A stretch of DNA of 41,769 nucleotides from JBOCEF01 sp047610385 (GTDB lineage Bacteria; Pseudomonadota; Alphaproteobacteria; Rhodobacterales; Rhodobacteraceae): assembly GCA_047610385.1 (NCBI GenBank), contig JBLGAC010000035.1, positions 1 to 41,769 of the forward strand, read 5' to 3'. Positions 25,315 through 34,251 of this stretch are shown here, in pieces; position 1 is the first letter of the stretch; every line of letters starts with the position of its first letter. Below the pieces are notes generated by a model. That model searched no databases. It was given only the letters and a program-made list of their open reading frames with translations, and had not been told where the DNA came from. Position numbers and translations under genes: made by a program.

Positions 25315-26100
25315 ATGTCATTGAACGGGAAAACCGCGGTCATCACCGGCTCCAATTCCGGCATCGGGCTGGGCATCGCGGAACATCTCGCGTCGTTGGG
25401 GGTCAACGTGGCGCTGAACTCGTTCACCGACACCGCCGATGATCATGCGCTGGCCGCGAAGATTGCTGCGGATCATGGCGTAAAGGCGGTCTACATCAAG
25501 GCGGACATGTCCAACGGCGACGATTGCCGCGCGCTGGTGGCCACGACCTTGGAAAAGCTGGGCGGCGTGGACATTCTGGTGAACAACGCTGGCATCCAGC
25601 ATGTCGCCCCGATCGAGGATTTCCCGACCGCGACATGGGACGCGATCATCGCAATCAACCTGTCATCGACCTTTCACACCACCGCCGCGGCGCTGCCGAT
25701 CATGCGTGCGGCGGGCTGGGGCCGGGTGGTGAACATCGCATCCGCGCACGGGCTGACCGCGTCGCCGTTCAAATCGGCCTATGTCGCGGCCAAGCACGGC
25801 GTTGTCGGGCTGACCAAGGTCACCGCGCTGGAAACTGCGCAGGAACCGATCACCGCCAACGCCATCTGCCCGGGCTATGTGCTGACCCCGCTGGTGGAGG
25901 CACAGATCCCCGACACCATGAAGCAATACGGCATGGACCGCGAAACCGTGATCCGCGACGTGATCATGCAGCGCCAGCCGTCCAAACAGTTCGCAACCAC
26001 TGAACAGCTGGGCGGATGCGTGGCGTTCCTGTGCTCCTCCGCCGCCGATCAGATCACCGGAACCACGCTTTCGGTTGACGGCGGCTGGACCGCGCTGTGA
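25315..26100 (+). CDS. bdhA: 3-hydroxybutyrate dehydrogenase
   Basis: BdhA interconverts 3-hydroxybutyrate and acetoacetate in polyhydroxybutyrate turnover. The 261-residue SDR has the TGSNSGIGLGIA cofactor loop, NNAGIQHVAPIEDFP, catalytic Ser143 (IASAHGLTASPFKSAY), Tyr156 and Lys160, and the C-terminal PSKQFATTEQLGGCVAFLCS and ITGTTLSVDGGWTAL characteristic of the family. A ribosome site GAGGAAAGGA precedes the ATG, itself just after a small GCGACC/GGTCGC hairpin (25282-25298). A patatin gene follows, as in many alphaproteobacteria. Confidence 0.95.
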   Translation: MSLNGKTAVITGSNSGIGLGIAEHLASLGVNVALNSFTDTADDHALAAKIAADHGVKAVYIKADMSNGDDCRALVATTLEKLGGVDILVNNAGIQHVAPIEDFPTATWDAIIAINLSSTFHTTAAALPIMRAAGWGRVVNIASAHGLTASPFKSAYVAAKHGVVGLTKVTALETAQEPITANAICPGYVLTPLVEAQIPDTMKQYGMDRETVIRDVIMQRQPSKQFATTEQLGGCVAFLCSSAADQITGTTLSVDGGWTAL

Positions 26101-26172
26101 TCTGACCCTTGGCCGGGGCGGCGACACGGGCACCCCGGCCCAGACCGCGCGGCGACATTGAGGAGGCGCATG

Positions 26173-27429
26173 ATGGCCAAGACCCCGACACGTCCGCCCG
26201 CAAAGGGGGCCAAGCCGCCCGCCAAGCCGCGCGCGCCGCGCAAAAAAACCACAGCGGTGCCGATTGATCCCGATCAGAACATCAACGACGTGGCCGCCTT
26301 TGCCGCTGCGGAAGCCGCCTATTCGGCTGAGGATGCGCCGACCGCCCCCGGCCCCGAACACGCCGCCCCCGCGGTTTATCCCGGTGCCAAGACCATCAAC
26401 CTCGCGCTGCAAGGCGGGGGGGCGCATGGCGCGTTCACCTGGGGCGCGCTGGACCGGTTGCTGGAGGAAGAGCGAATTGAGGTAGAAGGCATCACCGCCA
26501 CATCTGCGGGCGCCATGAACGCCGCCGCCTTCAAGTCAGGCTATGTGAGCGGCGGGCGGATGGGCGCCAAGGCCGCTCTGGATCTGCTGTGGGGCGAGGT
26601 CGGCGCCATGGGCCGCGCCAGCCCCAACCCGCTGCTCGACTGGGTGAAGGCGTTCAACCCCACGGTCGAAAACCTTGCCTCCGCTATTGAGGCCGGGCCC
26701 GGCCAGTATATCGGCGACACGCTCACGCGCATGTTCTCGCCCTATGATTTCAACCCGCTGGATCTGAACCCGCTGCGCACCCTGCTGGCGGACAAGCTGG
26801 ATTTTGATGCGGTGTGCCGCCATTGCCGCCCGCATCTGTTCATCTCAGCCACCAATGTGCGCACCGGCAAGATCCGGGTGTTCCGCAACCATGAAACCAC
26901 GGTGGATGTGATCTTGGCATCAACCTGCCTGCCGACCATGTTCCAGGCGGTGGAAATCGACGACCCCAAAACCGGCAAGCGTGAGGCGTTCTGGGACGGC
27001 GGCTTTGTCGGCAACCCTGCGCTGTTCCCGTTGTTCTATGAAACCGGCGCACGCGACATCGTCATCGTCCACATCAACCCGCTGGAGCGCGATGAAGTCC
27101 CCCGCACCACCCGCGAAATCGCCAACCGCATGAATGAGGTCAGCTTCAACGCCTCGCTGATGTATGAACTGCGGTCGATCCACTTTGTGCGCAAGCTGCT
27201 GGAAACCGGTGTGGTAAAGGCGGGCGATATGAAGAATGTCCTGATCCATTCGGTGAAAGACGACGCGATCATGACCAAGCTGGGCGTCGCCACCAAATCC
27301 CAACCCGACGCGGCGCTGCTGGCGGCGCTGAAGGCAGCGGGGCGCAATGCGATGGACGGGTTCCTGACCACTCATTGGGACGATATCGGGCATCGCCCCT
27401 CAGTCGATCTGAAGAAGATGTTCGGATAA
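26173..27429 (+). CDS. Patatin-like phospholipase
   Basis: A 418-residue patatin-fold hydrolase. After a Lys/Pro/Ala-rich disordered N-terminus (about 75 residues), the oxyanion loop is LQGGGAHGAF. The nucleophile Ser111 is in ATSAGAMNA, and Asp275 is in WDGGFVGNP. All catalytic elements are intact. Patatins beside bdhA are often linked with polyhydroxybutyrate granules or membrane lipids; the substrate is an inference. AGGAGG at 26161-26166 suits the second of two adjacent ATGs, which I used. Confidence 0.92.
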   Translation: MAKTPTRPPAKGAKPPAKPRAPRKKTTAVPIDPDQNINDVAAFAAAEAAYSAEDAPTAPGPEHAAPAVYPGAKTINLALQGGGAHGAFTWGALDRLLEEERIEVEGITATSAGAMNAAAFKSGYVSGGRMGAKAALDLLWGEVGAMGRASPNPLLDWVKAFNPTVENLASAIEAGPGQYIGDTLTRMFSPYDFNPLDLNPLRTLLADKLDFDAVCRHCRPHLFISATNVRTGKIRVFRNHETTVDVILASTCLPTMFQAVEIDDPKTGKREAFWDGGFVGNPALFPLFYETGARDIVIVHINPLERDEVPRTTREIANRMNEVSFNASLMYELRSIHFVRKLLETGVVKAGDMKNVLIHSVKDDAIMTKLGVATKSQPDAALLAALKAAGRNAMDGFLTTHWDDIGHRPSVDLKKMFG

Positions 27430-27430
27430 T

Positions 27431-28123
27431 ATGCGCATCATCCACATCCTCGATCATCTGAACACGCCCGAACCTGACGCCCTTCGCGGCCATCTGGCGG
27501 CCCGCGGGCTGACGCTGGACGCACGGCGCATGGACCGCGGCGACGGCGCGCCGGTCTTCGGGCCACAAAGCGCCGGGCTGATCCTGACCGGCGGCGCGCA
27601 GATGATCACCGACCGGGACGCGCTGCCGTTCATGGCCGCGGAAATGGCGATCGCGGCGCAGGCGCGCGACATCGGGCTGCCGGTGCTGGGCATCTGCCTT
27701 GGCGCGCAGATGCTGGCCCATATGCTGGGCGGCGTGGTCGGGCCGCACGCGGATGGGCAGGTTGCGCTGGGGTTCTATGAAACCGTGGCCACGGCGGCGG
27801 GGGCGGGGCTGCTGCCAGACCGTCTGATGACGCTGGCGGGCAATGAACAGGGCTTTTCGCTGCCGCCGGGCGCAGACCTGCTGGCCACCGGCGCGATGTT
27901 CCCCAACCAGGCGTTCCGCGCCGGGGACAAAACGCTGGCCCTGCAGTTCCATCCTGAGGTGACGCGCTTGATCCTTGACGACTGGCAAGAGGTCCTGCGC
28001 CCCAATGCTGGCAAGCCCGGCACCCAGCCAGAGGCAACCCAGAACGCAGGCTTCACCGCCCATGACCCGGCGCTGAAGGCGTGGATGGGCGCCATGCTCG
28101 ACCGCCATTTCGCGCTGGGCTGA
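27431..28123 (+). CDS. Class I glutamine amidotransferase-like protein
   Basis: The 230-residue protein has the triad Cys89 (LGICLGAQ), His174 and Glu176 (LQFHPEV), so amidotransferase-type chemistry is plausible. It matches the stand-alone 'GMP synthase-like' group (LILTGGAQMITDRDALPFM) that acts on small molecules such as gamma-glutamyl compounds. The usual WHGDxF segment reads AGNEQGFSLP here. It starts one base after the patatin stop and is followed at once by an EamA exporter, so these genes are probably cotranscribed. Confidence 0.88.
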   Translation: MRIIHILDHLNTPEPDALRGHLAARGLTLDARRMDRGDGAPVFGPQSAGLILTGGAQMITDRDALPFMAAEMAIAAQARDIGLPVLGICLGAQMLAHMLGGVVGPHADGQVALGFYETVATAAGAGLLPDRLMTLAGNEQGFSLPPGADLLATGAMFPNQAFRAGDKTLALQFHPEVTRLILDDWQEVLRPNAGKPGTQPEATQNAGFTAHDPALKAWMGAMLDRHFALG

Positions 28124-28129
28124 GCGCGC

Positions 28130-28999
28130 ATGACCCAATCTGACAATCTGCGCGGCGCGCTGCTGATGGTCGCGGCGATGGCGGTGTTCGCCCTAGAGGA
28201 CATGTTTGTCAAAACCCTGACCCGGTCCATGCCGATCGGTCAGGTGCTGGTGCTGTTCGGCCTCGGCGGCCTCATCATCTTCGCAGCACTGGCACGGCGA
28301 CGCGGCGAGGCAACCTTGCACCCCGCCATCGTGACCCTCCCCCTGATCCTGCGATCGATCTGCGAGGTGGGGGGCCGGGTCTGCTACACGCTGGCCATCG
28401 CGCTGACGCCGCTGTCCTCAGCATCGGCGATCTTGCAGGCCACGCCGCTGGTGGTGGCCGCGGGGGCGGTGGTGTTCTTTGGTGAACGGGTCGGCTGGCG
28501 GCGCTGGGCCGCCATCGCTGTGGGGTTCATAGGCGTGCTCTTGATCCTGAAACCCGGTCCCGAGGGCTTTGAGGCCGCGTCCCTGTTCGCCGTGTTCGGC
28601 ACATTGGGCTTTGCGGGCCGCGATCTGGCCACCCGCGCGGCACCCAAGGGCATGTCGAACGCGCAGCTGGGGGTGATCGGGTTCGCGATGCTGATCGTCG
28701 CGGGCGCGCCGATGCTGGCGGTCACCGGCGGCGCGGTTTGGCCCGACGCGCAGGGCTGGGCGCTGCTTTTGGGCGCGGTGATCGCCGGGGTGCTGGCCTA
28801 TTCCGCGCTGACCGGCGCCATGCGGGTCGGCGAATTGTCCGTCGTCGCCCCGTTTCGCTACACCCGGCTGATCTTTGCCATGGCGCTGGGCGTTCTGGTG
28901 TTCGCAGAGCGCCCCGACGCCATGACCCTGCTGGGCAGCGCAATCATCGTCGGCAGCGGGCTGTTCACCGTTTTGCGCGCCCGCAGGCAAAAGCAGTAG
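28130..28999 (+). CDS. EamA (DMT superfamily) transporter
   Basis: A 289-residue inner-membrane protein with ten predicted helices arranged as two EamA repeats. The first is about residues 8-140 with LTPLSSASAILQATPLVVAA and FFGERVGWRRW; the second is about 150-285 with VVAPFRYTRLIFAMALGVLVF. The substrate is unknown; relatives export metabolites or S-adenosylmethionine. It starts six bases after the amidotransferase stop. Confidence 0.9.
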   Translation: MTQSDNLRGALLMVAAMAVFALEDMFVKTLTRSMPIGQVLVLFGLGGLIIFAALARRRGEATLHPAIVTLPLILRSICEVGGRVCYTLAIALTPLSSASAILQATPLVVAAGAVVFFGERVGWRRWAAIAVGFIGVLLILKPGPEGFEAASLFAVFGTLGFAGRDLATRAAPKGMSNAQLGVIGFAMLIVAGAPMLAVTGGAVWPDAQGWALLLGAVIAGVLAYSALTGAMRVGELSVVAPFRYTRLIFAMALGVLVFAERPDAMTLLGSAIIVGSGLFTVLRARRQKQ

Positions 29000-29044
29000 C
29001 CGCGCGGCTTTCCCCCCCGCACGCTGGGCGCTATCACTTTGGCC

Positions 29045-30598
29045 ATGAACACCAACGCACCTGGCATCGCGCCCCTGACCTCCTCCCTGTTCGATATGGG
29101 ACCGCCGCCGCCCTGCCCAGCGCGGTTCAATCTGGCCGCCCATGCGCTGGACCACGCCGCGCCAGACGACAAACTGGCGCTGACCGTGATCGGCGACGGA
29201 GGCGCCATGCGCTGGACCTATGGCGAAATGCGCGCCGCGGTGCTGTCAGCCGCCGCCGGGCTGGCCGCTGCGGGGCTGAGGCCCGGCGACCGGCTGATGA
29301 TCCGCATCGGCAACGACCCACGATTCCCGATCCTGTTCTTCGGTGCCAACGCGATGGGGGCGGTGCCGGTCCCGACCTCAACCATGTTGACCGCGCCCGA
29401 ACTGGCGCTGCTGGCGGCCAATGCCGAACCCGCGTTTCTTGCCTGCGCGGATGAGGATTTGCCCGACGGCCTGTCCCTGCCCTGCCCGGTGCTGGACGAC
29501 GCGGCCATGGCGCGGATTATGTCGCACGCACCGGGCAGATTTGCGGACACCGGGGCGGATGATCCGGCGTTCCTGATCTACACCTCGGGCACCGGCGGGG
29601 CGCCCAAGGGCGTGCTGCACGCCCAGCGCAGCGCATGGGCACGGCGGATGATGTGGGACGGGTGGTATGGGCTGTCTGCCGCCGACACCGTGCTGCATGC
29701 GGGCGCGTTCAACTGGACCTATACGCTGGGCGCGGGGTTGCAGGACCCATGGGCCGCGGGCGCCGCGACGGTGATTTACACCGGCCACCGCGATCCGACC
29801 ATCTGGCCAAAGCTGGTGGCGGACACCGGCGCGACCATCTTTGCGGGTGCCCCCGGCGTCTATCGCCAGCTGCTGAAATCAGGCGCGGACCTGACCCCTC
29901 TGCGCGCCCTGCGCCACGGCATCACGGCGGGGGAACGCACCCCCCAACCCCTGCGCGAGGCATGGCAGGACGCCACCGGCACACCGTTATATGAGGCGCT
30001 GGGGATGTCTGAGGTGTCGACCTATATCTCCTGCTCGCCATCGGTGCCTGTGCATTCCGGTTTTGCCGGGCGTCCGCAACAGGGCCGCCGCGTGGCGCTT
30101 TTGGGCGATGATGGCGCGCCGGTTCCCATCGGGCAATTGGGCCGCGTGGCGGTGTCGCGCCGCGATCCGGGGCTGATGCTGGGATACTGGCGCCGCGATA
30201 CCCCGTGGGAGGGGGACTGGTTCGTCACCGGCGACGTCGCGGTGATGGATGCAGACGGCTACGTGCGCCACGAAGGCCGCAGCGACGAGGTCATGAACGC
30301 CATGGGCTATCGCGTGTCGCCGGGAGAGGTCGAGACCGCCCTGCATGACGCCCCCGGCGTGGCCGAGATCGCCGTCGCCGCCCTGCCGGTGCGCAGCGAT
30401 CTGGACATCATCTGCGTCTTCGCCGTCGCCAAACCCGGAGAGATCATCGACCCCGCCGCCGTTCTGGCCCATGCCGAGGCGCGGCTGGCCAAATACAAGC
30501 GCCCGCGCGAGGTGATCGTGGTGGAGGCTCTGCCGAGGACGGCGAACGGCAAGGTTGTGCGGAGGGCGTTGGTGGAGGCGTGGCGGCGGGATCGGTGA
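29045..30598 (+). CDS. AMP-binding acyl-CoA synthetase/ligase
   Basis: A 517-residue adenylate-forming enzyme that activates a carboxylic acid with ATP and CoA. Motifs are the P-loop-like LIYTSGTGGAPKGVLHAQRS, the A5 region YEALGMSEVSTYI, the A7 TGDVAVMDADGYVRHEGRSDEVMNAMGYRVSPGEVE hinge (TGD and GRSDE marked) and the catalytic Lys near the end in LPRTANGKVVRRAL. It resembles acetyl-CoA or benzoate-type ligases; the substrate is not readable. The ATG MNTNAPG is preferred to a TTG two codons upstream. Confidence 0.9.
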   Translation: MNTNAPGIAPLTSSLFDMGPPPPCPARFNLAAHALDHAAPDDKLALTVIGDGGAMRWTYGEMRAAVLSAAAGLAAAGLRPGDRLMIRIGNDPRFPILFFGANAMGAVPVPTSTMLTAPELALLAANAEPAFLACADEDLPDGLSLPCPVLDDAAMARIMSHAPGRFADTGADDPAFLIYTSGTGGAPKGVLHAQRSAWARRMMWDGWYGLSAADTVLHAGAFNWTYTLGAGLQDPWAAGAATVIYTGHRDPTIWPKLVADTGATIFAGAPGVYRQLLKSGADLTPLRALRHGITAGERTPQPLREAWQDATGTPLYEALGMSEVSTYISCSPSVPVHSGFAGRPQQGRRVALLGDDGAPVPIGQLGRVAVSRRDPGLMLGYWRRDTPWEGDWFVTGDVAVMDADGYVRHEGRSDEVMNAMGYRVSPGEVETALHDAPGVAEIAVAALPVRSDLDIICVFAVAKPGEIIDPAAVLAHAEARLAKYKRPREVIVVEALPRTANGKVVRRALVEAWRRDR

Positions 30599-30652
30599 GG
30601 GGGGGCTGACGCGGCAACTCAGGGCGCAGGGCCGATATTGGCGCACATCGCG

Positions 30653-30683
30653 GCGAAGGGCCGGTTCGAGCCCAAAGCGGTCA
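30653..30683 (+). repeat. GC-rich repeat fragment upstream of the HEPN-like orphan
   Basis: The run from GCGAAGGGCCGG through GCCCAAAGCGG matches, at about three of four positions, the block GCAAACGTCCGC through GCCCAAAGCGG at about 31877-31909 in the same orientation. The two copies bracket the AT-rich gene. Confidence 0.45.
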
Positions 30684-30873
30684 CAGCCCTTGGAGTAGAT
30701 ATTTGCGTACACAACATATCTTTATTCAACCTAAGGCGTGATCAAAAGAGGAGTGAAGTATTGCGCTCGGCGCTATGTGGATCGACTTTACTCTATTTCC
30801 TGCATTCTGTATATCTCGTGGTTCCTGGTGCTTAATGACGTTTATGTTGTGGATTTTGAACGGAGCTGACCCG

Positions 30874-31794
30874 ATGCCCGCAATCCCTGAAGATATTGGC
30901 CCCATACTTCGTGAAATAGATCAATTGCTGAAGGAAAGTGGCGTGCCTCCTCAGGGGAGGAGTCTTCGAGCGGTAATAGAATTCGGCAAGCGTTTTAAAA
31001 TTTCCATTCCAATCTCTGCGGTGCCGCCCGGTGCTGACATTGAATTGGTCAAAAATTCCGCATACACAAAACAGATTTACGCATGGTTTTCGGAGTTATA
31101 TGGAGAGCGGGGAAAAACTGATTTTTCTGCGCAGGCAAAGGTTGCTGTCTTTGCTGACGGGGACATTTGGGAGCTACCTATTCCGCTAATATTTGGAACT
31201 GCTATTATTTATTCCAGCGGTGAATTGCGTCATACTCAGGGCAACGTTATATCCCGCGGGCCAGTTCATGTGAACGCGTGTTCTGCATTGAGTCACATCA
31301 CCGAGGCGCGGTTGTCTCATTTTACAGATACAGATTTAGCTGAGGTATATAACCTATTTTGCGTCGGTATCGATGTTCGCAGAGCCTTTGACTGCTTTCG
31401 AAAAGAACATCAGAAATTTATAGAAGCAGAAGATGACATGAAGACGGCGGTGATGCATCAAACAGCGCAGCGGCCCAACTACGGCCAGTCTCGATGGTCA
31501 TCATTGCAGATGTGCGAAAAGTTCATGAAGGCCATGATTGAGGTCATCGGTGATACCAATGCAAAAGGCGCAGGTCATAACCTAGCTAAGCTTCAAGATA
31601 GACTATCAAAATCGATAGATTTCTTGAGTATTGACAGGCTTTTACTAGACATACAGTGCGAGTCGGCGGTGCGATACGGCGAGATTTCTAGCTCACGCGA
31701 AGAGGCGTACAAGGCTCACAAATCCAGCCTGCTGCTGGTTAGCGCGCTGTGGGCGGCAAAGGGAGCGAATTTACGCCCGCCGCAGCGGCCGTAA
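30874..31794 (+). CDS. AT-rich orphan with HEPN-like C-terminal domain
   Basis: The 306-residue protein has an unrecognised N-terminal half with several predicted strands (KVAVFADGDIWELPIPLIFG). A helical C-terminal half, about residues 195-300, has SRWSSLQMCEKFMKAMIEVIG, then GAGHNLAKLQDRL and CESAVRYGEISSSREEAYKAH. That order (SLQ..EK..KA, GHxLxxL, RYGE) is the pattern of HEPN domains. The ribonuclease Rx4-6H motif is not evident, so a binding role is likelier. The ATG at 30874 has GGAG eight bases upstream. Base composition is much more AT-rich than in neighbours. The last codons run into a GC-rich dispersed repeat, so the C-terminus may have been altered on insertion. Confidence 0.65.
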   Translation: MPAIPEDIGPILREIDQLLKESGVPPQGRSLRAVIEFGKRFKISIPISAVPPGADIELVKNSAYTKQIYAWFSELYGERGKTDFSAQAKVAVFADGDIWELPIPLIFGTAIIYSSGELRHTQGNVISRGPVHVNACSALSHITEARLSHFTDTDLAEVYNLFCVGIDVRRAFDCFRKEHQKFIEAEDDMKTAVMHQTAQRPNYGQSRWSSLQMCEKFMKAMIEVIGDTNAKGAGHNLAKLQDRLSKSIDFLSIDRLLLDIQCESAVRYGEISSSREEAYKAHKSSLLLVSALWAAKGANLRPPQRP

Positions 31795-31920
31795 TGTTGC
31801 CTCTTGCCACCAGACATTCGCGGGTGCTGCAAAGGGCTGCTTTGTCCGGCTGAGCCGACCTTAGCTCCAAGCGCAGCAAACGTCCGCTTCCCGCCCAAAG
31901 CGGCAATCAGGGTAGACGGT
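31740..31920. repeat. Candidate dispersed GC-rich repeat
   Basis: From within the last codons of the orphan gene, the sequence reads as a mixed palindromic block. CCGCTTCCCGCCCAAAGCGG is the clearest core. Wording of this kind (AACGTCCGC...CCCAAAGCGG) is, to my memory, frequent between genes of marine alphaproteobacteria and yields spurious short proteins. Copy number cannot be judged from one window. Confidence 0.4.
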
Positions 31921-31990
31921 GACGGTCCGAAATCCCACCCCGCCCGTCCCGGCAGGGACCGCCCCCCGCGCAGGGCCCTTCCCTCCCCCC

Positions 31991-32365
31991 CTACCCCTCC
32001 ATCTCCGCCAATGTCTGCTTCACGATCTTCAGCGCGTGGTTGGCGGCGGGGACGCCTGCGTAGACGGCGACGTGCATCATCGCCTCGCGGATGTCTGACG
32101 GGGACGCGCCGGTGTTTTTGGTGGCGCGGACGTGCATCGCGACCTCGTCCCACTGGCCCAATGCGGCCAGCAGCGCGAGGGTGATCATCGACCGCTCCCG
32201 CTTGGTCAGCGCGTCGGAGGCCCAGACGCTGCCCCACGCGCCCTCAGTGATGAAATCCTGGAAGGGGGCGTCGAAGTCGGTCTTGGCGGCCTCAGCGCGG
32301 TCGACATGGGCATCGCCGAGGACGGCGCGGCGGGTTTTCATGCCTGCGTCATAGCGCTCAGACAT
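31991..32365 (-). CDS. pcaC: 4-carboxymuconolactone decarboxylase
   Basis: PcaC converts 4-carboxymuconolactone to 3-oxoadipate enol-lactone in the protocatechuate branch of the beta-ketoadipate pathway. The 124-residue protein has the true PcaC landmarks: RRAVLGDAHVDRAEAAKTDFDAPFQDFITEGAWGSVWASD (RRAVLGDAHVDRA and GAWGSVWASD as ends), RERSMITLALLAALGQWDE, MHVRATKNTGAS and HVAVYAGVPAANHALKI. It overlaps the pcaD stop by eight bases, implying coupled translation and an operon order pcaD-pcaC. Confidence 0.94.
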   Translation of the reverse strand: MSERYDAGMKTRRAVLGDAHVDRAEAAKTDFDAPFQDFITEGAWGSVWASDALTKRERSMITLALLAALGQWDEVAMHVRATKNTGASPSDIREAMMHVAVYAGVPAANHALKIVKQTLAEMEG

Positions 32366-33152
32366 GGCCGACTTCGCGCATGAAATCGGCAATCAGACGG
32401 CCGGTGATTTCGGGCTGCTCCACGCAAGGCAGGTGCCCCGCGCCGCGGATCAGTTCAAACCGGGCGCCAAGGATCAGCCCGGCGGTTTCGCGCACCAGAT
32501 CGGGGGGGGTAGATCCGTCCTCATCCCCGCCCATCGCCAGGGTCGGCAGGGTCAGGCGCGCGGTGCTGCCGGTCAGGTCGCAATCGCGGATGGCGGCGGA
32601 GCATCCGGCATAGCCCTGGGCCGGCGTGCGGGTCAGCATGGCGCGCCACATGGCGAGCTCTCCCAGCCGCTCGGCCCGGAATTTCTTTGAGAACCAGCGC
32701 TCCAGAATCCCGGCCTCCATCGCGGCCAGACCTTGGGTTTCAACCATGGCGATGCGGTCGTCCCACATGGCGTCGGTGCCGATTTTGGCGGCGGTGTCCA
32801 TCAGCACCATGGCGCGGATCAGGTCGGGGCGCTCAGCGGCCAGTCCCTGCGCGATCAGGCCGCCGATCGACAGGCCGACCACCACCGCGTTTTTCGCGCC
32901 GAAATGGTCCAGCACCGCGGCCGCGTCGCCGACCAGCCGGTCCATGCCGTAGGGGGCGGGCGGGGCCTCAGACAACCCGTGGCCACGCTTGTCATAGCGG
33001 ATGATGCGCAGGCCCGCGGGCAGATGCGGGATCATCGCGTCCCAGACCCTGAAATCGGTGCCGAGTGAGTTGACCAGCAGCACCGGCGCCCCGTCCTTGG
33101 GCCCCTGTGCCGCGACATGAATGTGAACGCCGTCAACTTTGATCGCCTGCAT
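32358..33152 (-). CDS. pcaD: 3-oxoadipate enol-lactonase
   Basis: PcaD hydrolyses 3-oxoadipate enol-lactone. The 264-residue alpha/beta hydrolase shows IIRYDKRGHGLSEAP, the nucleophile Ser in GLSIGGLIAQG, the acid in GGDEDGSTPP and His in RGAGHLPCVEQP, with the cap region containing RWFSKKFRAE typical of PcaD. The ATG at 33152 has a GGGAGGG site; the open frame upstream is not conserved. Transcribed divergently from an IclR-type regulator. Other pathway genes (pcaHGB, pcaIJF) are not in the window. Confidence 0.93.
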   Translation of the reverse strand: MQAIKVDGVHIHVAAQGPKDGAPVLLVNSLGTDFRVWDAMIPHLPAGLRIIRYDKRGHGLSEAPPAPYGMDRLVGDAAAVLDHFGAKNAVVVGLSIGGLIAQGLAAERPDLIRAMVLMDTAAKIGTDAMWDDRIAMVETQGLAAMEAGILERWFSKKFRAERLGELAMWRAMLTRTPAQGYAGCSAAIRDCDLTGSTARLTLPTLAMGGDEDGSTPPDLVRETAGLILGARFELIRGAGHLPCVEQPEITGRLIADFMREVGHV

Positions 33153-33288
33153 GGCGCGACCCTCCCTCTGATGCGCGTGATTTTGCCCGGCGGCGTGCCG
33201 GGGGGCTAAGGTCGCGCGGGCCATGGCGGTTGTAAATGGTCCTGCATCCGGTAAGGATGTTTCCGTCAGGTGGTGAAAAATCCATAGT

Positions 33289-33307
33289 GCGGAGGGTTTT
33301 TTTCCGC
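33289..33307. promoter_or_regulatory. Possible operator between pcaD and the IclR gene
   Basis: An inverted repeat GCGGA-N9-TCCGC lies in the divergent control region and could bind the regulator. Evidence is only symmetry and location. Confidence 0.25.
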
Positions 33308-33356
33308 TGCCCACGCCCTATGTTGCACCGTCATGAAAGCCAAAGGGGATCCGAAC

Positions 33357-34145
33357 ATGCCAGCCAAGGAATCGGACGCGCGCGTCGGACAGGTGCGTTC
33401 CATCACGCGGGCGCTGAACGTCATGCGCGTGCTGTCGGAAAGCGTGGACGGGCTGACACTGTCGGAAACCGCGGCGCAGGCAGAGCTTGCCGCATCCACC
33501 GCCCACCGCATTCTTACAACGTTGGAGGCTGAGCGCTTCGTGCGGTTCGACACCTCCGGGGGGGTGTGGCACATCGGGGTCAGCGCGTTCACGGTCGGCG
33601 CCGCGTTCACCCGCACCCGCGACGTGATCACGCTGGCGCGTCCATATATGCGCCGCCTAATGGAGCAAACCGGCGAGACGGCGAACATCTTTCTGGAATC
33701 GGGTGGTGAGGCGGTCTGCATGGCGCAGATCGAAAGCCGCCACTCCATGCGCGCCATCACCCGTGTGGGCGGGCGCGTGAAGATGCACTGGTCAGGCGCC
33801 GGCAAGGCGATCCTGTCGCACATGCGCGAAGACCAGGCCCGCGCCATCTTGGCAGAACATGGCATGCCCCGCGCCACCGCCCGCACCCACATCGTGCCCG
33901 AAACGCTGCTGGCGGAGCTTGAGCGCGCGCGCGCCGAAGGAATCGCGGTGGATGACGAAGAACACGCTGACGGCATGCGCTGCGTCAGCGCCGCGGTGCT
34001 GAACGAACATGGCGTGCCCGCAGCGGCGATATCGGTGTCCGGACCCACCGCGCGGATCACCGACGAAAAGCTGCGCCAGCTTGGCGAAGTGGTGCGCCGC
34101 ATCGCGGGCGAAGTGACCCGCGATTTCGGCGGCCGTGCGGCCTGA
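33357..34145 (+). CDS. IclR family transcriptional regulator
   Basis: The 262-residue protein has an N-terminal winged helix (SITRALNVMRVLSESVDGLTLSETAAQAELAASTAHRILTTLE region, about residues 13-60) and a C-terminal IclR effector domain with LMEQTGETANIFLESGGEAVCMAQIE, RVKMHWSGAGKAILSHM and EEHADGMRCVSAAVLNEHGVPAAAISVSGP. Its divergent position suggests control of pcaDC, as PcaR/PcaU-type IclR proteins do elsewhere, but relatives sense other ligands, so no symbol is given. An ATG eight codons upstream has no ribosome site; AAGGGG precedes the chosen one. Confidence 0.9.
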   Translation: MPAKESDARVGQVRSITRALNVMRVLSESVDGLTLSETAAQAELAASTAHRILTTLEAERFVRFDTSGGVWHIGVSAFTVGAAFTRTRDVITLARPYMRRLMEQTGETANIFLESGGEAVCMAQIESRHSMRAITRVGGRVKMHWSGAGKAILSHMREDQARAILAEHGMPRATARTHIVPETLLAELERARAEGIAVDDEEHADGMRCVSAAVLNEHGVPAAAISVSGPTARITDEKLRQLGEVVRRIAGEVTRDFGGRAA

Positions 34146-34200
34146 TCAACGCCAACACAGGGGCTGGATGAAAAAGTTCGGGGGCTTGGTGCAATTGCCT

Positions 34201-34230
34201 CTGGACGTCGCGCGGCCCTCTGGGTATACG
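34201..34230 (+). promoter_or_regulatory. Possible promoter of tRNA-Asn
   Basis: CTGGAC and TATACG are 18 bases apart, 22 bases before the tRNA 5' end. The -10 element is good and the -35 element weak. Confidence 0.35.
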
Positions 34231-34251
34231 CCACTCCGCAAGCAGCTCTGA

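Noticed and set aside
31740..31920. CRISPR-like array in the repeated GC-rich block
   Set aside because: There is no regular repeat-spacer spacing and no cas gene; the similarity is between two isolated blocks.
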